A DNA stretch of 48,583 nt from CAZHJK01 sp964533275 (lineage in GTDB: Bacteria; Bacillota; Clostridia; Eubacteriales; Garciellaceae), in assembly GCA_964533275.1 (NCBI GenBank), contig CAZHJK010000022.1:1-48583 (forward strand), written 5' to 3'. Positions 18,441-25,478 of this stretch are shown here, piece after piece. The notes below the pieces were generated by a model. That model was not told the DNA's origin. It did no database searches and saw only the letters and a program-made list of their open reading frames with translations. A program made the position numbers and the translations under genes. How positions within the stretch are numbered: position 1 is the stretch's first letter; the number at the start of each line of letters is the position of its first letter.

Positions 18441-18779
18441 ATGGATAAAGAAACTAGAGAATTTCTTGAAAATATATTGGGTCAATTGAATTCAAGATTC
18501 GAAGGTTTGGATAACAGGTTTGATGGTCTAGAAAATAGGTTTGATGGTCTGGAGAATCAAGTAAAGAATTTTAGAAAAGAGGCCAATGATCGATTTAACA
18601 ACCTTGAAGAAGGACAAAAAGAAATAAGATCAATACTTGAAGAACTAGAGCCTAAAAACGCCAATAGACATTTAGAATTAAAGGATTCCATTAATGAATT
18701 AAAAAATAATTTATCTACTGTTGAAATAGTTACAGCAAGTAACTATGCTGATATAGCTAAATTAAAGAAGATAAAATAA
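18441..18779 (+). CDS. Small coiled-coil protein with heptad repeats
   Basis: A 112-residue hydrophilic protein with no signal peptide. Residues 14-45 contain three near-identical copies of a seven-residue unit (RFEGLDN, RFDGLEN, RFDGLEN), followed by more heptads, so a long parallel coiled coil is likely. The function is unknown. A GGGGG ribosome site precedes the ATG and a terminator follows, so it is probably expressed alone or read from the AEC promoter. Confidence 0.7.
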   Translation: MDKETREFLENILGQLNSRFEGLDNRFDGLENRFDGLENQVKNFRKEANDRFNNLEEGQKEIRSILEELEPKNANRHLELKDSINELKNNLSTVEIVTASNYADIAKLKKIK

Positions 18780-18793
18780 ATAATAATAATTAG

Positions 18794-18824
18794 GCAGTAG
18801 TCATAATCTTGGACTACTGTTTTG
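18794..18824 (+). terminator. Terminator after the coiled-coil gene
   Basis: CAGTAGTC (18795-18802) pairs with GACTACTG (18812-18819), followed by TTTT. It lies 15 bp after the stop codon. Confidence 0.75.
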
Positions 18825-19206
18825 CTATTACTGTATAAATCTATTTCTAAAGAACTATGATAATACAAACCTAATTCCAATTTATTCATAAAAAAATCAA
18901 ATATATCTTCTATTTCTTCCCTATCAATTCTTCCTTTAGCATAGTTGTTTATTAAATTGTTCTTAAAATCCATAGGAAATTCATAATGAGGGTTGGGTAT
19001 ATTAATCTATACATAAGTTTTATTTAGATGACAAATGTTCGATTTCTCCCCAATAATTTCTAATAAAGTATTTTCTGAATCTATTAATATTAGAGTGTAT
19101 TGATTGAGTATTATCTAGCTCAAGCATTGCATAAATTAAAGCTTGAAATGAAGTTCTGAATATATTCTGTAATGAGGTACCATTAAAATACAACACAGTA
19201 ACATAG
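18825..19206 (-). pseudogene. Possible decayed gene next to the island's left end
   Basis: The minus strand holds a stretch of about 60 open codons (19206 down to a stop at 19020-19022) with no good start. It contains FRTSFQALIYAMLELD and RFRKYFIRNYWGEIEHLSS. A second, out-of-frame stretch runs from 18973 (MDFKNNLINNYAKGRIDR). Together they could be the remains of one small helical protein broken by a frameshift and stop. A resemblance to HEPN-type helices is only impressionistic. The rest of the 580-bp interval up to the tRNA fragment holds nothing I recognise. Confidence 0.25.
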
Positions 19207-19356
19207 TGTTAATATAATTTAATCTCAATTTGTCTTAATTAATATATGAGATTGTATTTAGTTTGATGTCAGGTTGCTAACAAATTACGAAATAAAAAAA
19301 AGACAGTAACTCTTTTTATTTCCAAAAGAAGCCTGTCATTACTATTACTAGGTTAT

Positions 19357-19398
19357 AATGGCGTGCCCAGAGAGATTCGAACTCCCGACCTCTTGATT
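19357..19398 (-). repeat. attL: 42-bp tRNA-Arg 3'-end fragment
   Basis: Identical to 32301-32342. It covers the T arm, the acceptor 3' strand, CCA and part of the anticodon stem, then diverges (TTGTTATAG in place of CGTAGTCAAG). This is the displaced tRNA end created by integration, not a functional tRNA. Confidence 0.92.
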
Positions 19399-19503
19399 TG
19401 TTATAGTTCTTTCTAGATATTCCTTGTTTTTCCTAAAACTTAGTAGTTTGAATAGTTGTATTACTTTACTTTACTAATTGTTACTATTATAATTTATCCC
19501 CAA

Positions 19504-19524
19504 AGGGTTAAAAAAGGGCTAAAT
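19504..19524 (+). repeat. 21-bp subterminal repeat, left copy
   Basis: AGGGTTAAAAAAGGG followed by CTAAAT. It matches the copy at 32240-32260 in the same orientation at 20 of 21 bases. Each lies within about 110 bp of an att core, so it could be an integrase arm-type binding site. The rest of the gap 19399-19752 is AT-rich with only a terminator. Confidence 0.5.
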
Positions 19525-19711
19525 TTATATGGCTTGAATTATTGATATTTAACACTTATACTTATTTTTATCTTATTACTAAATTAACATTGAATTAAAT
19601 CATAACCTAACTTAAAATTTCCTAGTTATTTTTAATTTTATATTGTTCCTAGTATAATTCAACTAATTTAACAATAAAAAAGCTTAAAATTGATTTATTT
19701 GCTTCAAACTA

Positions 19712-19742
19712 AATAAAGAGCTATAAAACTTCACTCTTTATT
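19712..19742 (-). terminator. Terminator of the small leftmost operon
   Basis: AATAAAGAG (19712-19720) pairs with CTCTTTATT (19734-19742) just after the stop of the 75-residue gene. On the minus strand the 3' arm runs into an AT-rich tail. Confidence 0.6.
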
Positions 19743-19752
19743 TATTATTCTA

Positions 19753-19980
19753 TTAATTTATATTTTTAAAAGGGATTTCGTTGCTTCCTTCGCAAATTAG
19801 CAGTCTAATTGCATTTTTACCTAGTATATAGATCCCAAACACCCTGTAATCGCTGAACGCTGTTTGCATTTGTTCTTTTGTTAGGTCGAAATACTCTTTT
19901 CCAGTGTCTAAAATGTGAACCTCATACACAGTATTAAGTAAGATGCTTTCTGTAAAACCGTAAACATTAACCTTAAACAT
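19753..19980 (-). CDS. Hypothetical 75-residue protein
   Basis: Not recognised. The protein is small, probably beta-rich and soluble, and contains LDTGKEYFDLTKEQMQTAF. It is the last of three tightly packed small genes. Its ribosome site AAGGAG lies within the last codons of the upstream 47-codon gene, indicating translational coupling. Distal positions in phage satellites often carry accessory genes, so an anti-phage or regulatory role is possible but unsupported. Confidence 0.6.
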   Translation of the reverse strand: MFKVNVYGFTESILLNTVYEVHILDTGKEYFDLTKEQMQTAFSDYRVFGIYILGKNAIRLLICEGSNEIPFKNIN

Positions 19981-19986
19981 TAATAA

Positions 19987-20130
19987 TCACTCCTTATTAT
20001 TCTCTTTTATACAATCTAGATTATAATATAAAGTATCTTTCGTTTTTATAGCTTCAATTAATGAATCCTTCCCCATATGGATATATTTAATGTTATCTTC
20101 TTTTTGAGAAAGTTTTATTTTGTTTTGCAT
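19987..20130 (-). CDS. Hypothetical 47-residue protein
   Basis: A short gene supported by a strong ribosome site (AGAGGAGG, six bases before ATG) and tight packing. It overlaps the end of the 45-codon gene upstream by 16 bp and its own end supplies the ribosome site of the 75-codon gene downstream. The product is charged (MQNKIKLSQKEDNIKY). No family is recognised. Confidence 0.5.
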   Translation of the reverse strand: MQNKIKLSQKEDNIKYIHMGKDSLIEAIKTKDTLYYNLDCIKENNKE

Positions 20131-20252
20131 ATTAAATCCTCCTCTTTTAATACTTTAACAATGTTACTAACAAAAGTATCAATTTCTTCATCACTAAAAT
20201 CTTTTATACGCTTTAATATATCTTCAAGTTGTTCAATGTAACTTTTTTCCAT
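20115..20252 (-). CDS. Hypothetical 45-residue acidic protein
   Basis: First gene of the three-gene leftmost operon, with an AAAGGAGG site before ATG at 20252. The product (MEKSYIEQLEDILKRIKDFS and onward) is acidic and helical. No family is recognised. A promoter with palindromic operators lies just upstream. Confidence 0.5.
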   Translation of the reverse strand: MEKSYIEQLEDILKRIKDFSDEEIDTFVSNIVKVLKEEDLICKTK

Positions 20253-20275
20253 GATTTTTCCTCCTTTAAAATTAT

Positions 20276-20320
20276 CCTTAAAGGTGGTATAATATATTAC
20301 TACTCCCTTAAGGGTGTAAA
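20276..20320 (-). promoter_or_regulatory. Promoter with CCTTAAGG-type operators
   Basis: On the minus strand a TTTACA -35 box (20315-20320) and a TATATT -10 box (20291-20296) are separated by 18 bp. The perfect palindrome CCCTTAAGGG (20305-20314) sits in the spacer, and a second related site CCTTAAAGG (20276-20284) lies just after the -10. A repressor bound there would block the operon of three small genes. Confidence 0.5.
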
Positions 20321-20368
20321 CATTTAGGTATCCATTAAGCCGCTAAACTTAAACATGGGTACCTTCTT

Positions 20369-20560
20369 TTATTTTTGTCTTAACCACTTCATCACTTCTT
20401 CTTTTTCAATTCTCCAATCTCTACCAGCTTTAAATGCTGCTAAATCACCTCCCTTTATTGCTCTTTTAATTGTAATTTCACTTACCTGTAAAAATTCTGC
20501 TAATTGTTTAACCGTTATAATGTCTGGTAAGTTATCTAAGCCCAACTTTACACCTCCCAT
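20369..20560 (-). CDS. Excisionase/AlpA-type helix-turn-helix protein
   Basis: A 63-residue MerR-like single-domain DNA-binding protein. IITVKQLAEFLQVSEITIKR is the helix-turn-helix and AFKAGRDWRIEKEEVMKWL is the wing, as in the excisionase-family HTH_17 domain. It may bend DNA at the left end during excision or regulate the small genes downstream. A second Xis-like gene lies at 29627-29818, so which one serves the integrase is open. Confidence 0.8.
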   Translation of the reverse strand: MGGVKLGLDNLPDIITVKQLAEFLQVSEITIKRAIKGGDLAAFKAGRDWRIEKEEVMKWLRQK

Positions 20561-20690
20561 TTATTATTTTATATAACTTATAATATCATATTATATCATA
20601 TCGTGTCAATAAAAATATAAAAATTTATTGAATTATTGGTAAATGTACTCTATATCTTTTAAATTCTACTGACACCAAGTTGGGATGAGT

Positions 20691-20793
20691 GAAATCTTCA
20701 TAGAAGCTTGAAAGGACGAAAAAAATCGGTAAGCGCAAAATTGCGCTCTCATGAAGGTTAAGTCAAAACCCAAATTTGGGTTCTGGTGATTTC
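20691..20793. ncRNA. Structured intergenic region with nested stems
   Basis: In the 350-bp gap before the XRE gene, GAAAT (20691-20695) can pair with ATTTC (20789-20793). They enclose CTTCAT/ATGAAG (20696-20701, 20751-20756) with an inner AGCGCA/TGCGCT hairpin (20732-20747), and a separate 16-bp palindrome AACCCAAATTTGGGTT (20767-20782). This makes a three-way junction. A further hairpin AAAGCA-CTTT-TGCTTT lies near 20860. It could be a small RNA, an origin of transfer or replication, or a leader regulating the downstream genes. I recognise no known riboswitch or ribozyme core. Confidence 0.3.
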
Positions 20794-20928
20794 TTTCTAA
20801 AAAAAGGAATTCCCATACTTTTGCCTAATATATTATATAACAGCTCTAATTTAGCTAAAAGCACTTTTGCTTTGGCTGGTTTACCTATAGAAAACAATCA
20901 TAGATAACAAAAGAAAAAAGGTGAAGTT

Positions 20929-21135
20929 ATGAAAATTAAGAATAGGTTATTAGAAATACGCTTAAAGAAAGGTTACAAATTTCAAAAGGATTTTGCTGAA
21001 TTTCTAGGAATTGGACAATACCAATATAACCGGCATGAGAAGAATAAAATACAGCCTAACCTAGAAACAACATTTATGATCCTAAAGAAATTAGATATAG
21101 ATTTCTTTGAGTTGTATTATAAAGATAATGATTAG
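20929..21135 (+). CDS. XRE-family helix-turn-helix regulator
   Basis: A 68-residue single-domain Cro/CI-type regulator (RLKKGYKFQKDFAEFLGIGQ, then YNRHEKNKIQPNLETTFMIL). It precedes the FtsK-type gene, with its own terminator between them, and probably controls the FtsK/replication-relaxation module separately from the main switch at 30 kb. The ribosome site is AAAAGGTGAAG. Confidence 0.85.
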   Translation: MKIKNRLLEIRLKKGYKFQKDFAEFLGIGQYQYNRHEKNKIQPNLETTFMILKKLDIDFFELYYKDND

Positions 21136-21160
21136 CACTCTAAATATAGAGTGTTTTTTT
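21136..21160 (+). terminator. Terminator after the XRE gene
   Basis: CACTCTA (21136-21142) pairs with TAGAGTG (21147-21153), followed by seven T. In the 220 bp up to the next gene, the palindromes ATGTATACAT (21175-21184) and GTCTATATAGAC (21274-21285) may be operators for the FtsK operon. Confidence 0.8.
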
Positions 21161-21359
21161 GCTTTTAATAGTGCATGTATACATATTTTCTTTATGTGGA
21201 CATGCAATATTTTAAATATATAGCATATATATAAATTAAGTATATGTTAAACTATAAGTTTTACTATATGTAAGTCTATATAGACAGAACTAACACCTTC
21301 AGAAGATAAAACCCTATTGTATCAATGTGTAGGGATAGATAAAAAAATCTAATAGGAAG

Positions 21360-22625
21360 GTGAGGAGCATAAAAAATAAAAAAGAGGAAATAAATCTATT
21401 TGAATTAGGGCTAGGCGGGATCGTCGCGGGTACCTTAGGCATGATGTATAGTCCAGAGATAGCTCTCATCATGTTTGGAATGGGTGGAGTAAGCTGCATA
21501 ATGCACTTCCTAGACAATAACAGAGATTTAAAAAAACTATGGGAAAACACAAATTTATATAAAGAAAATGAATACCCATTGATAAAGGATAAAATAATAA
21601 CTAATTATGGCTATAAGTTAAGGTTAACTTTACCCATTGGATTAAGTACAAAGGACTTTGAAAATAAATTAGATGCTATAAGCCAGTATCTAGGTTATAG
21701 GTGTGAAGTTGACTATGAAAGAAAAACCTTAATATTAAAGGTATATGAAAAGAAACTTAAAGCAGAATATAAATTCCAGCCATTAGAAACTAAAGGGCCA
21801 ACGGAATTAATTACTGGAATGTCCTATGATAATAAACTAGAAACGGTTAATCTATCTGAAGGATCTCCCCATATATTAATTGCTGGGGAAACAGGTTCAG
21901 GCAAAAGCACCCTATTACGAGGAATTATTACAAATATAATTCTAACTAAGAAACCTAAGGACCTGGAATTACATTTAATTGATCTTAAAAATGGAGCTGA
22001 ATTCGGACTATTCAAGAATTGTGAGATTGTAAAGTCTTTTAGTAGAACTAAGGAAGAGGCAGAAACTCAATTGAGTAAAATAAATATAGAAATAGATAGA
22101 AGGTATAATATATTCTATGAGGCAGATTGTGTTGATATAAAGGAATTTAACAATAAACATAGGGCTAATAGAATAAAGCATATGTTAATTATAGTTGATG
22201 AATTCGCAGATTTACAAAATGAAAAGGGGAGCATATCAATCATTGAAACTTTAGCAGCAAAAGCCAGGGCTTGTGGTATCCATCTAGTTATTAGTACACA
22301 AAGACCGGATAGTAAAATATTAAACGGAAGAATTAAAGCCAATGTTCCAGTTATTGTTGGACTAAAAACCATGAATGATATAAATAGTAGAATAATAATT
22401 GATGATGGAGGACTGGAAGAATTAAAAGGAAAAGGACATGGGATCCTTAAGCATAACGGAAAAGAACTAGAAATACAGGCAATGAATATTACTCCTACCC
22501 AAGCAAAAAAGGCTCTAAAGCCATTTATTCAAGCCAAAAAAAATGAAAATTTAGAAAAAAATGAGAATACCGGAGAAGTAAAGGACTTTACATTCCTTAG
22601 AGCTTTAAAGGGAGGTAAAAGTTGA
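21360..22625 (+). CDS. FtsK/SpoIIIE-type DNA translocase (TcpA/ConQ-like)
   Basis: A 421-residue ATPase. Two hydrophobic segments at about residues 17-50 anchor it in the membrane. Walker A is GETGSGKST (176-184), Walker B is MLIIVDEFAD, and STQRPDS is an FtsK-family sensor motif. Size and membrane anchor resemble the coupling proteins of Tn916/ICEBs1-type elements (Orf21, ConQ), which pass DNA to the conjugation pore. The annotated GTG has AGGAAG too close, and the better-placed GGTGAGGAG points to a non-ATG codon a few residues later, so the start is uncertain. It overlaps the next gene by four bases. Confidence 0.88.
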   Translation: MRSIKNKKEEINLFELGLGGIVAGTLGMMYSPEIALIMFGMGGVSCIMHFLDNNRDLKKLWENTNLYKENEYPLIKDKIITNYGYKLRLTLPIGLSTKDFENKLDAISQYLGYRCEVDYERKTLILKVYEKKLKAEYKFQPLETKGPTELITGMSYDNKLETVNLSEGSPHILIAGETGSGKSTLLRGIITNIILTKKPKDLELHLIDLKNGAEFGLFKNCEIVKSFSRTKEEAETQLSKINIEIDRRYNIFYEADCVDIKEFNNKHRANRIKHMLIIVDEFADLQNEKGSISIIETLAAKARACGIHLVISTQRPDSKILNGRIKANVPVIVGLKTMNDINSRIIIDDGGLEELKGKGHGILKHNGKELEIQAMNITPTQAKKALKPFIQAKKNENLEKNENTGEVKDFTFLRALKGGKS

Positions 22626-23173
22626 TTACTAAAAGGGATTTAGAAGTAATTAAGTTTATAGAACAATTTAAAGTCGCTAGGACTTCAACAATACAAGAAT
22701 TATTTTTCCCCTCTTTACTTGTAGCCCAAAAAAGATTAAAAACTATAACAGAACATGGATTTTTAAAAAGGGATAGAGCAATAATAAATCAGGAGTATTT
22801 CTACTATATAAAAAAACCTAGGCAGCTGATCCATAGTATTTTACTAACCGACTTTTACAGAGAAATCCATAAGCTAGGCTTACAGATAGAATACTTTGAT
22901 AATGAAGTTACTCTAGAAGATATTAGACCTGATGGGTTACTAGCTTATAGATATAAAGATAGGGCTTATATATCCTTTATTGAAGTCGAAATTTCTAATA
23001 AGGGGTTAGACATAGATAAATATAAAAGACTATATGCTACAGGCATTTATAAAGCCTACTTTCCTTCCTTCCCTATGATAATTGCTATTACTAATCAATG
23101 TGTAGAGAATATTAAAGATTTTAGAATTATACAGATTAAAGAAGATCTTGCCAATATAAATGAAGTATTCTAA
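22622..23173 (+). CDS. Replication-relaxation family protein
   Basis: A 183-residue protein with an N-terminal winged helix (ITKRDLEVIKFIEQFKVART) and a C-terminal alpha/beta domain with IRPDGLLAYRY and ISFIEVEISNKG, arranged like a PD-(D/E)XK nuclease core in which the final Lys is Glu. This matches the Replic_Relax family found beside FtsK-like genes on plasmids and integrative elements. It starts with TTG, overlapping the FtsK stop, so the two are co-translated. It may prepare element DNA for transfer or replication. No separate relaxase is present. Confidence 0.7.
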   Translation: MITKRDLEVIKFIEQFKVARTSTIQELFFPSLLVAQKRLKTITEHGFLKRDRAIINQEYFYYIKKPRQLIHSILLTDFYREIHKLGLQIEYFDNEVTLEDIRPDGLLAYRYKDRAYISFIEVEISNKGLDIDKYKRLYATGIYKAYFPSFPMIIAITNQCVENIKDFRIIQIKEDLANINEVF

Positions 23174-23517
23174 CATAACATATTTTAATTGATTTTCTTT
23201 AATATCATTCATTTTCATTATTTTTTAAAATCTCAAAATTGAAAAGTCAAAATTTCAGTATATGTCACATTTCTAACCGCTCCCAGTCTTAGAAAAAAAA
23301 CCTTTTTAATACAAGGTGGGGGGGGTTTTTTAGTGACATCAATTAATTATTCATTAGTTTTATATTATTTACATACATTTAATTATATATAATGTTCTTT
23401 ATTCGTTTATAAAAAACTTTCTAATATTGTTCTGGATACAAGTATTTATGTTAATATTATCCTATACAATATCTTGCTCAATGATTGGTAATACTCATTG
23501 TAAAATTTTTTCAGTTA
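23174..23517. other. Convergent gap with a G8T6 tract
   Basis: The 344 bp lie between the convergent replication-relaxation and small terminase genes. Eight G followed by six T occur at 23318-23331, preceded by AAAAAAAACC (23293-23302), which can pair with part of it. The tract may be a terminator for the rightward operon. A C-rich run on the opposite strand also recalls the C-tracts of Tn916/ICEBs1-type oriT sites. No gene is seen. Confidence 0.35.
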
Positions 23518-24252
23518 TCACCAATACTTTTTAGAATCATTATCTTTCTGATGCTCAAATCTCTCTCTTTCAAGCCTTAATTTTTCTTTATCTACTTCTT
23601 TCTTATGTTCGAACTCGTTATTGTCTATCTGAGTTATTAATTTTTTAACCCTTAACTTTTGCTCTTCAGTAGCTATATTCCAGTTAGCATGTACCATTTC
23701 ATCATATTTCTTAATCATACTTGTTAGCTGTGCCATTGCTTTAGATTGAGTATTAACTAAATTAGCTTCTTTATCCCATGGAAATTGAATTTCATATTCC
23801 TCAGTATAACTGCCTTTACTCTTACTAATTTTTTTAAGAACCCTAGTAATATCATCTTTACTTTCTACATGCATAATTTCCTGCATATAGATTATTCTTG
23901 CTTCTTGTAAACATATACCTTTCCATAATTTTTCTAAAGGATCATCTGTTTCTAGTTCCTCCATGATATTCTTTACGGATAAAGGAATTCTTTCGCTATA
24001 AAGGCCATACTTATAACTATTTACATTTTCTTTAGCTGCACGACCGCCTTTGTTTCCTAAAGCATTTTTATTGCCATAGGGAGCTCCAACTTTATTGAGG
24101 TTTAATTTCCATTTATCCCGGACTCGCCAGGTGTTTATATTATTTATCTTTTCATTTAATTTGTCAGCTATTTCCTTTGAAGTTATCCTGCCATCATGCT
24201 CTTTATAAATTTTAAAGGCTTTATCTCTATTAGGACTTCTTGGTCTACTCAT
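23518..24252 (-). CDS. terS: Phage terminase small subunit (TerS)
   Basis: A 244-residue protein resembling PBSX/YqaS-type small terminase subunits. It opens with RSPNRDKAFKIYKEHDGRIT, then a helix-turn-helix that would recognise the packaging site, then the family stretch APYGNKNALGNKGG. The C-terminus is a charged helix. It is the last gene of the leftward module. In phage-inducible islands a satellite TerS redirects the helper's large terminase to package satellite DNA. No large subunit is encoded here, which supports that model. Confidence 0.85.
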   Translation of the reverse strand: MSRPRSPNRDKAFKIYKEHDGRITSKEIADKLNEKINNINTWRVRDKWKLNLNKVGAPYGNKNALGNKGGRAAKENVNSYKYGLYSERIPLSVKNIMEELETDDPLEKLWKGICLQEARIIYMQEIMHVESKDDITRVLKKISKSKGSYTEEYEIQFPWDKEANLVNTQSKAMAQLTSMIKKYDEMVHANWNIATEEQKLRVKKLITQIDNNEFEHKKEVDKEKLRLERERFEHQKDNDSKKYW

Positions 24253-24474
24253 AACATATTCACTCCTTTTATAAAATAAGATTTATATATTTATCATATT
24301 TTAGCTTTTCTATTTACTAATATTTCTTTCCCTTTAAAAATAATTGAGTCGGTTTTCAACATTTACAACTCTACTTAAAGAATATTTTCTTTTTATAAAG
24401 TATTATTTTAAAAACAAATTTTGTTTAAACATATTGATATATAAGCGTTTTATGTTATTTTTGATTAAAATGTT

Positions 24475-24647
24475 GAATGCTCTATTTTCATAGCAAATCA
24501 CACATTCATTTTAAATTTCTCCTTCTATATATGTTCTTATTTTTTGACCTCGAATGTTTAATGTAAAGAAAATAGAACATTCAGTTATTATCTTAAATAC
24601 AGTAAAGGACTCCTAAAAATTAAAGGAATCCTTCAAAATTTACTGTA
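24475..24647. promoter_or_regulatory. Inverted-repeat region upstream of terS
   Basis: The 451-bp gap between terS and the 76-residue gene holds a near-perfect inverted repeat: GAATGCTCTATTTTC (24475-24489) and GAAAATAGAACATTC (24568-24582), one mismatch in 15. Further GAATGT/ACATTC motifs lie at about 24511 and 24552. Next to it is a long hairpin: TACAGTAAA (24598-24606) with TTTACTGTA (24639-24647), enclosing AAGGACTCC/GGAATCCTT. The repeats could be operators for a separately timed terS promoter or a packaging site. The hairpin could attenuate transcription from the genes above. Confidence 0.4.
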
Positions 24648-24703
24648 CATGAAATAGTTATTAGTAAATAATAATGTGATTCATTTATATCATCCTTTAA
24701 ATT

Positions 24704-24934
24704 TTATCTAAATCTCATTCTCTTACCAATATTAACATCGGAACTTTCTTTACACTCGGTTATATCAAGAACAATTACTGGTTCTAATTGTTGTTCTCTT
24801 TCTCTACTTCTTTTAGAATATAAAGGTTCACATAATACAACTTCTTTATTATCCTTAGTTATAACATCAATAACTTGTCCATATCCTTTACCATATATGT
24901 TTGATTCATAAGTTACATAATCTCCTGAATTCAT
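24704..24934 (-). CDS. Hypothetical 76-residue protein
   Basis: Not recognised. The N-terminus (MNSGDYVTYESNIYGKGYGQ, then VIDVITKDNKEVVLCE) suggests a small beta-barrel of SH3 or KOW type. It lies 23 bp after the coiled-coil gene in the packaging-related module. Confidence 0.55.
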   Translation of the reverse strand: MNSGDYVTYESNIYGKGYGQVIDVITKDNKEVVLCEPLYSKRSREREQQLEPVIVLDITECKESSDVNIGKRMRFR

Positions 24935-24957
24935 AATTCTTTAATCTCCTTTCCTAC

Positions 24958-25464
24958 TTATTTTCTCCCTAAATATGCAAATCTAGTGTATAGTCCATGT
25001 AATTTTTTAAATGGATGATTATCACACAGAGTCTCTAATTTTTTTATATTTTCTTCATATATCTTTTTAAGTTCTTCCATTTCATTTTTTATTTTTTTAG
25101 TATATTCATTATATTCATTTTCTGCTAATGTATTGTTTAAATCACTAATTGTTTTTTTATGTTTTTGCTTTATTAGGGTATCTACATCAACCTCATATAT
25201 TAGCTTTAAATCCTCAATTTCGTATTGGATATCCCTTCTTTGTTTTTTAATCTTTGCCAGTTCATTCTCATCTAAAGCATTTACAACCATCTTATCAGTT
25301 AATTTTAACAATTCAGTTTTTAACTGCTTTAATTTATTAGCAGCTTCAACCTTCTTGTAATTATAAGCTTCAATCTCTTTAAAAATATTTTCATAAATAT
25401 CAACTGCCTGTTGGCTATACTTTGTGTTATTTTTATTTAAATCAAATTCTTTAAAATTTTTCAT
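24958..25464 (-). CDS. Coiled-coil protein beside the prohead protease
   Basis: A 168-residue, highly charged and almost entirely helical protein with heptads over about residues 25-150 and a short C-terminal non-coil segment (HPFKKLHGLYTRFAYLGRK). It starts 14 bp after the protease gene and shares its transcript. Scaffold and capsid-size-redirecting proteins of phages and satellites are often coiled coils encoded next to head genes, so a role in shaping helper capsids is a reasonable hypothesis. I recognise no specific family. Confidence 0.6.
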   Translation of the reverse strand: MKNFKEFDLNKNNTKYSQQAVDIYENIFKEIEAYNYKKVEAANKLKQLKTELLKLTDKMVVNALDENELAKIKKQRRDIQYEIEDLKLIYEVDVDTLIKQKHKKTISDLNNTLAENEYNEYTKKIKNEMEELKKIYEENIKKLETLCDNHPFKKLHGLYTRFAYLGRK

Positions 25465-25478
25465 ATTATCTAACTCCT

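Noticed and set aside
19357..19398. A second tRNA-Arg gene at the left boundary
   Set aside because: Only the 3' 42 bases match. The anticodon loop and 5' half are missing, so it is an att remnant.
20355..20576. A 73-codon plus-strand frame
   Set aside because: It is antisense to the clear excisionase-type HTH gene and has no ribosome site.
20674..20730. A hammerhead-like ribozyme (GGATGAG followed by CGAAA)
   Set aside because: The core CTGATGAG is not matched, and the stems needed around GAAA and the cleavage triplet do not form.
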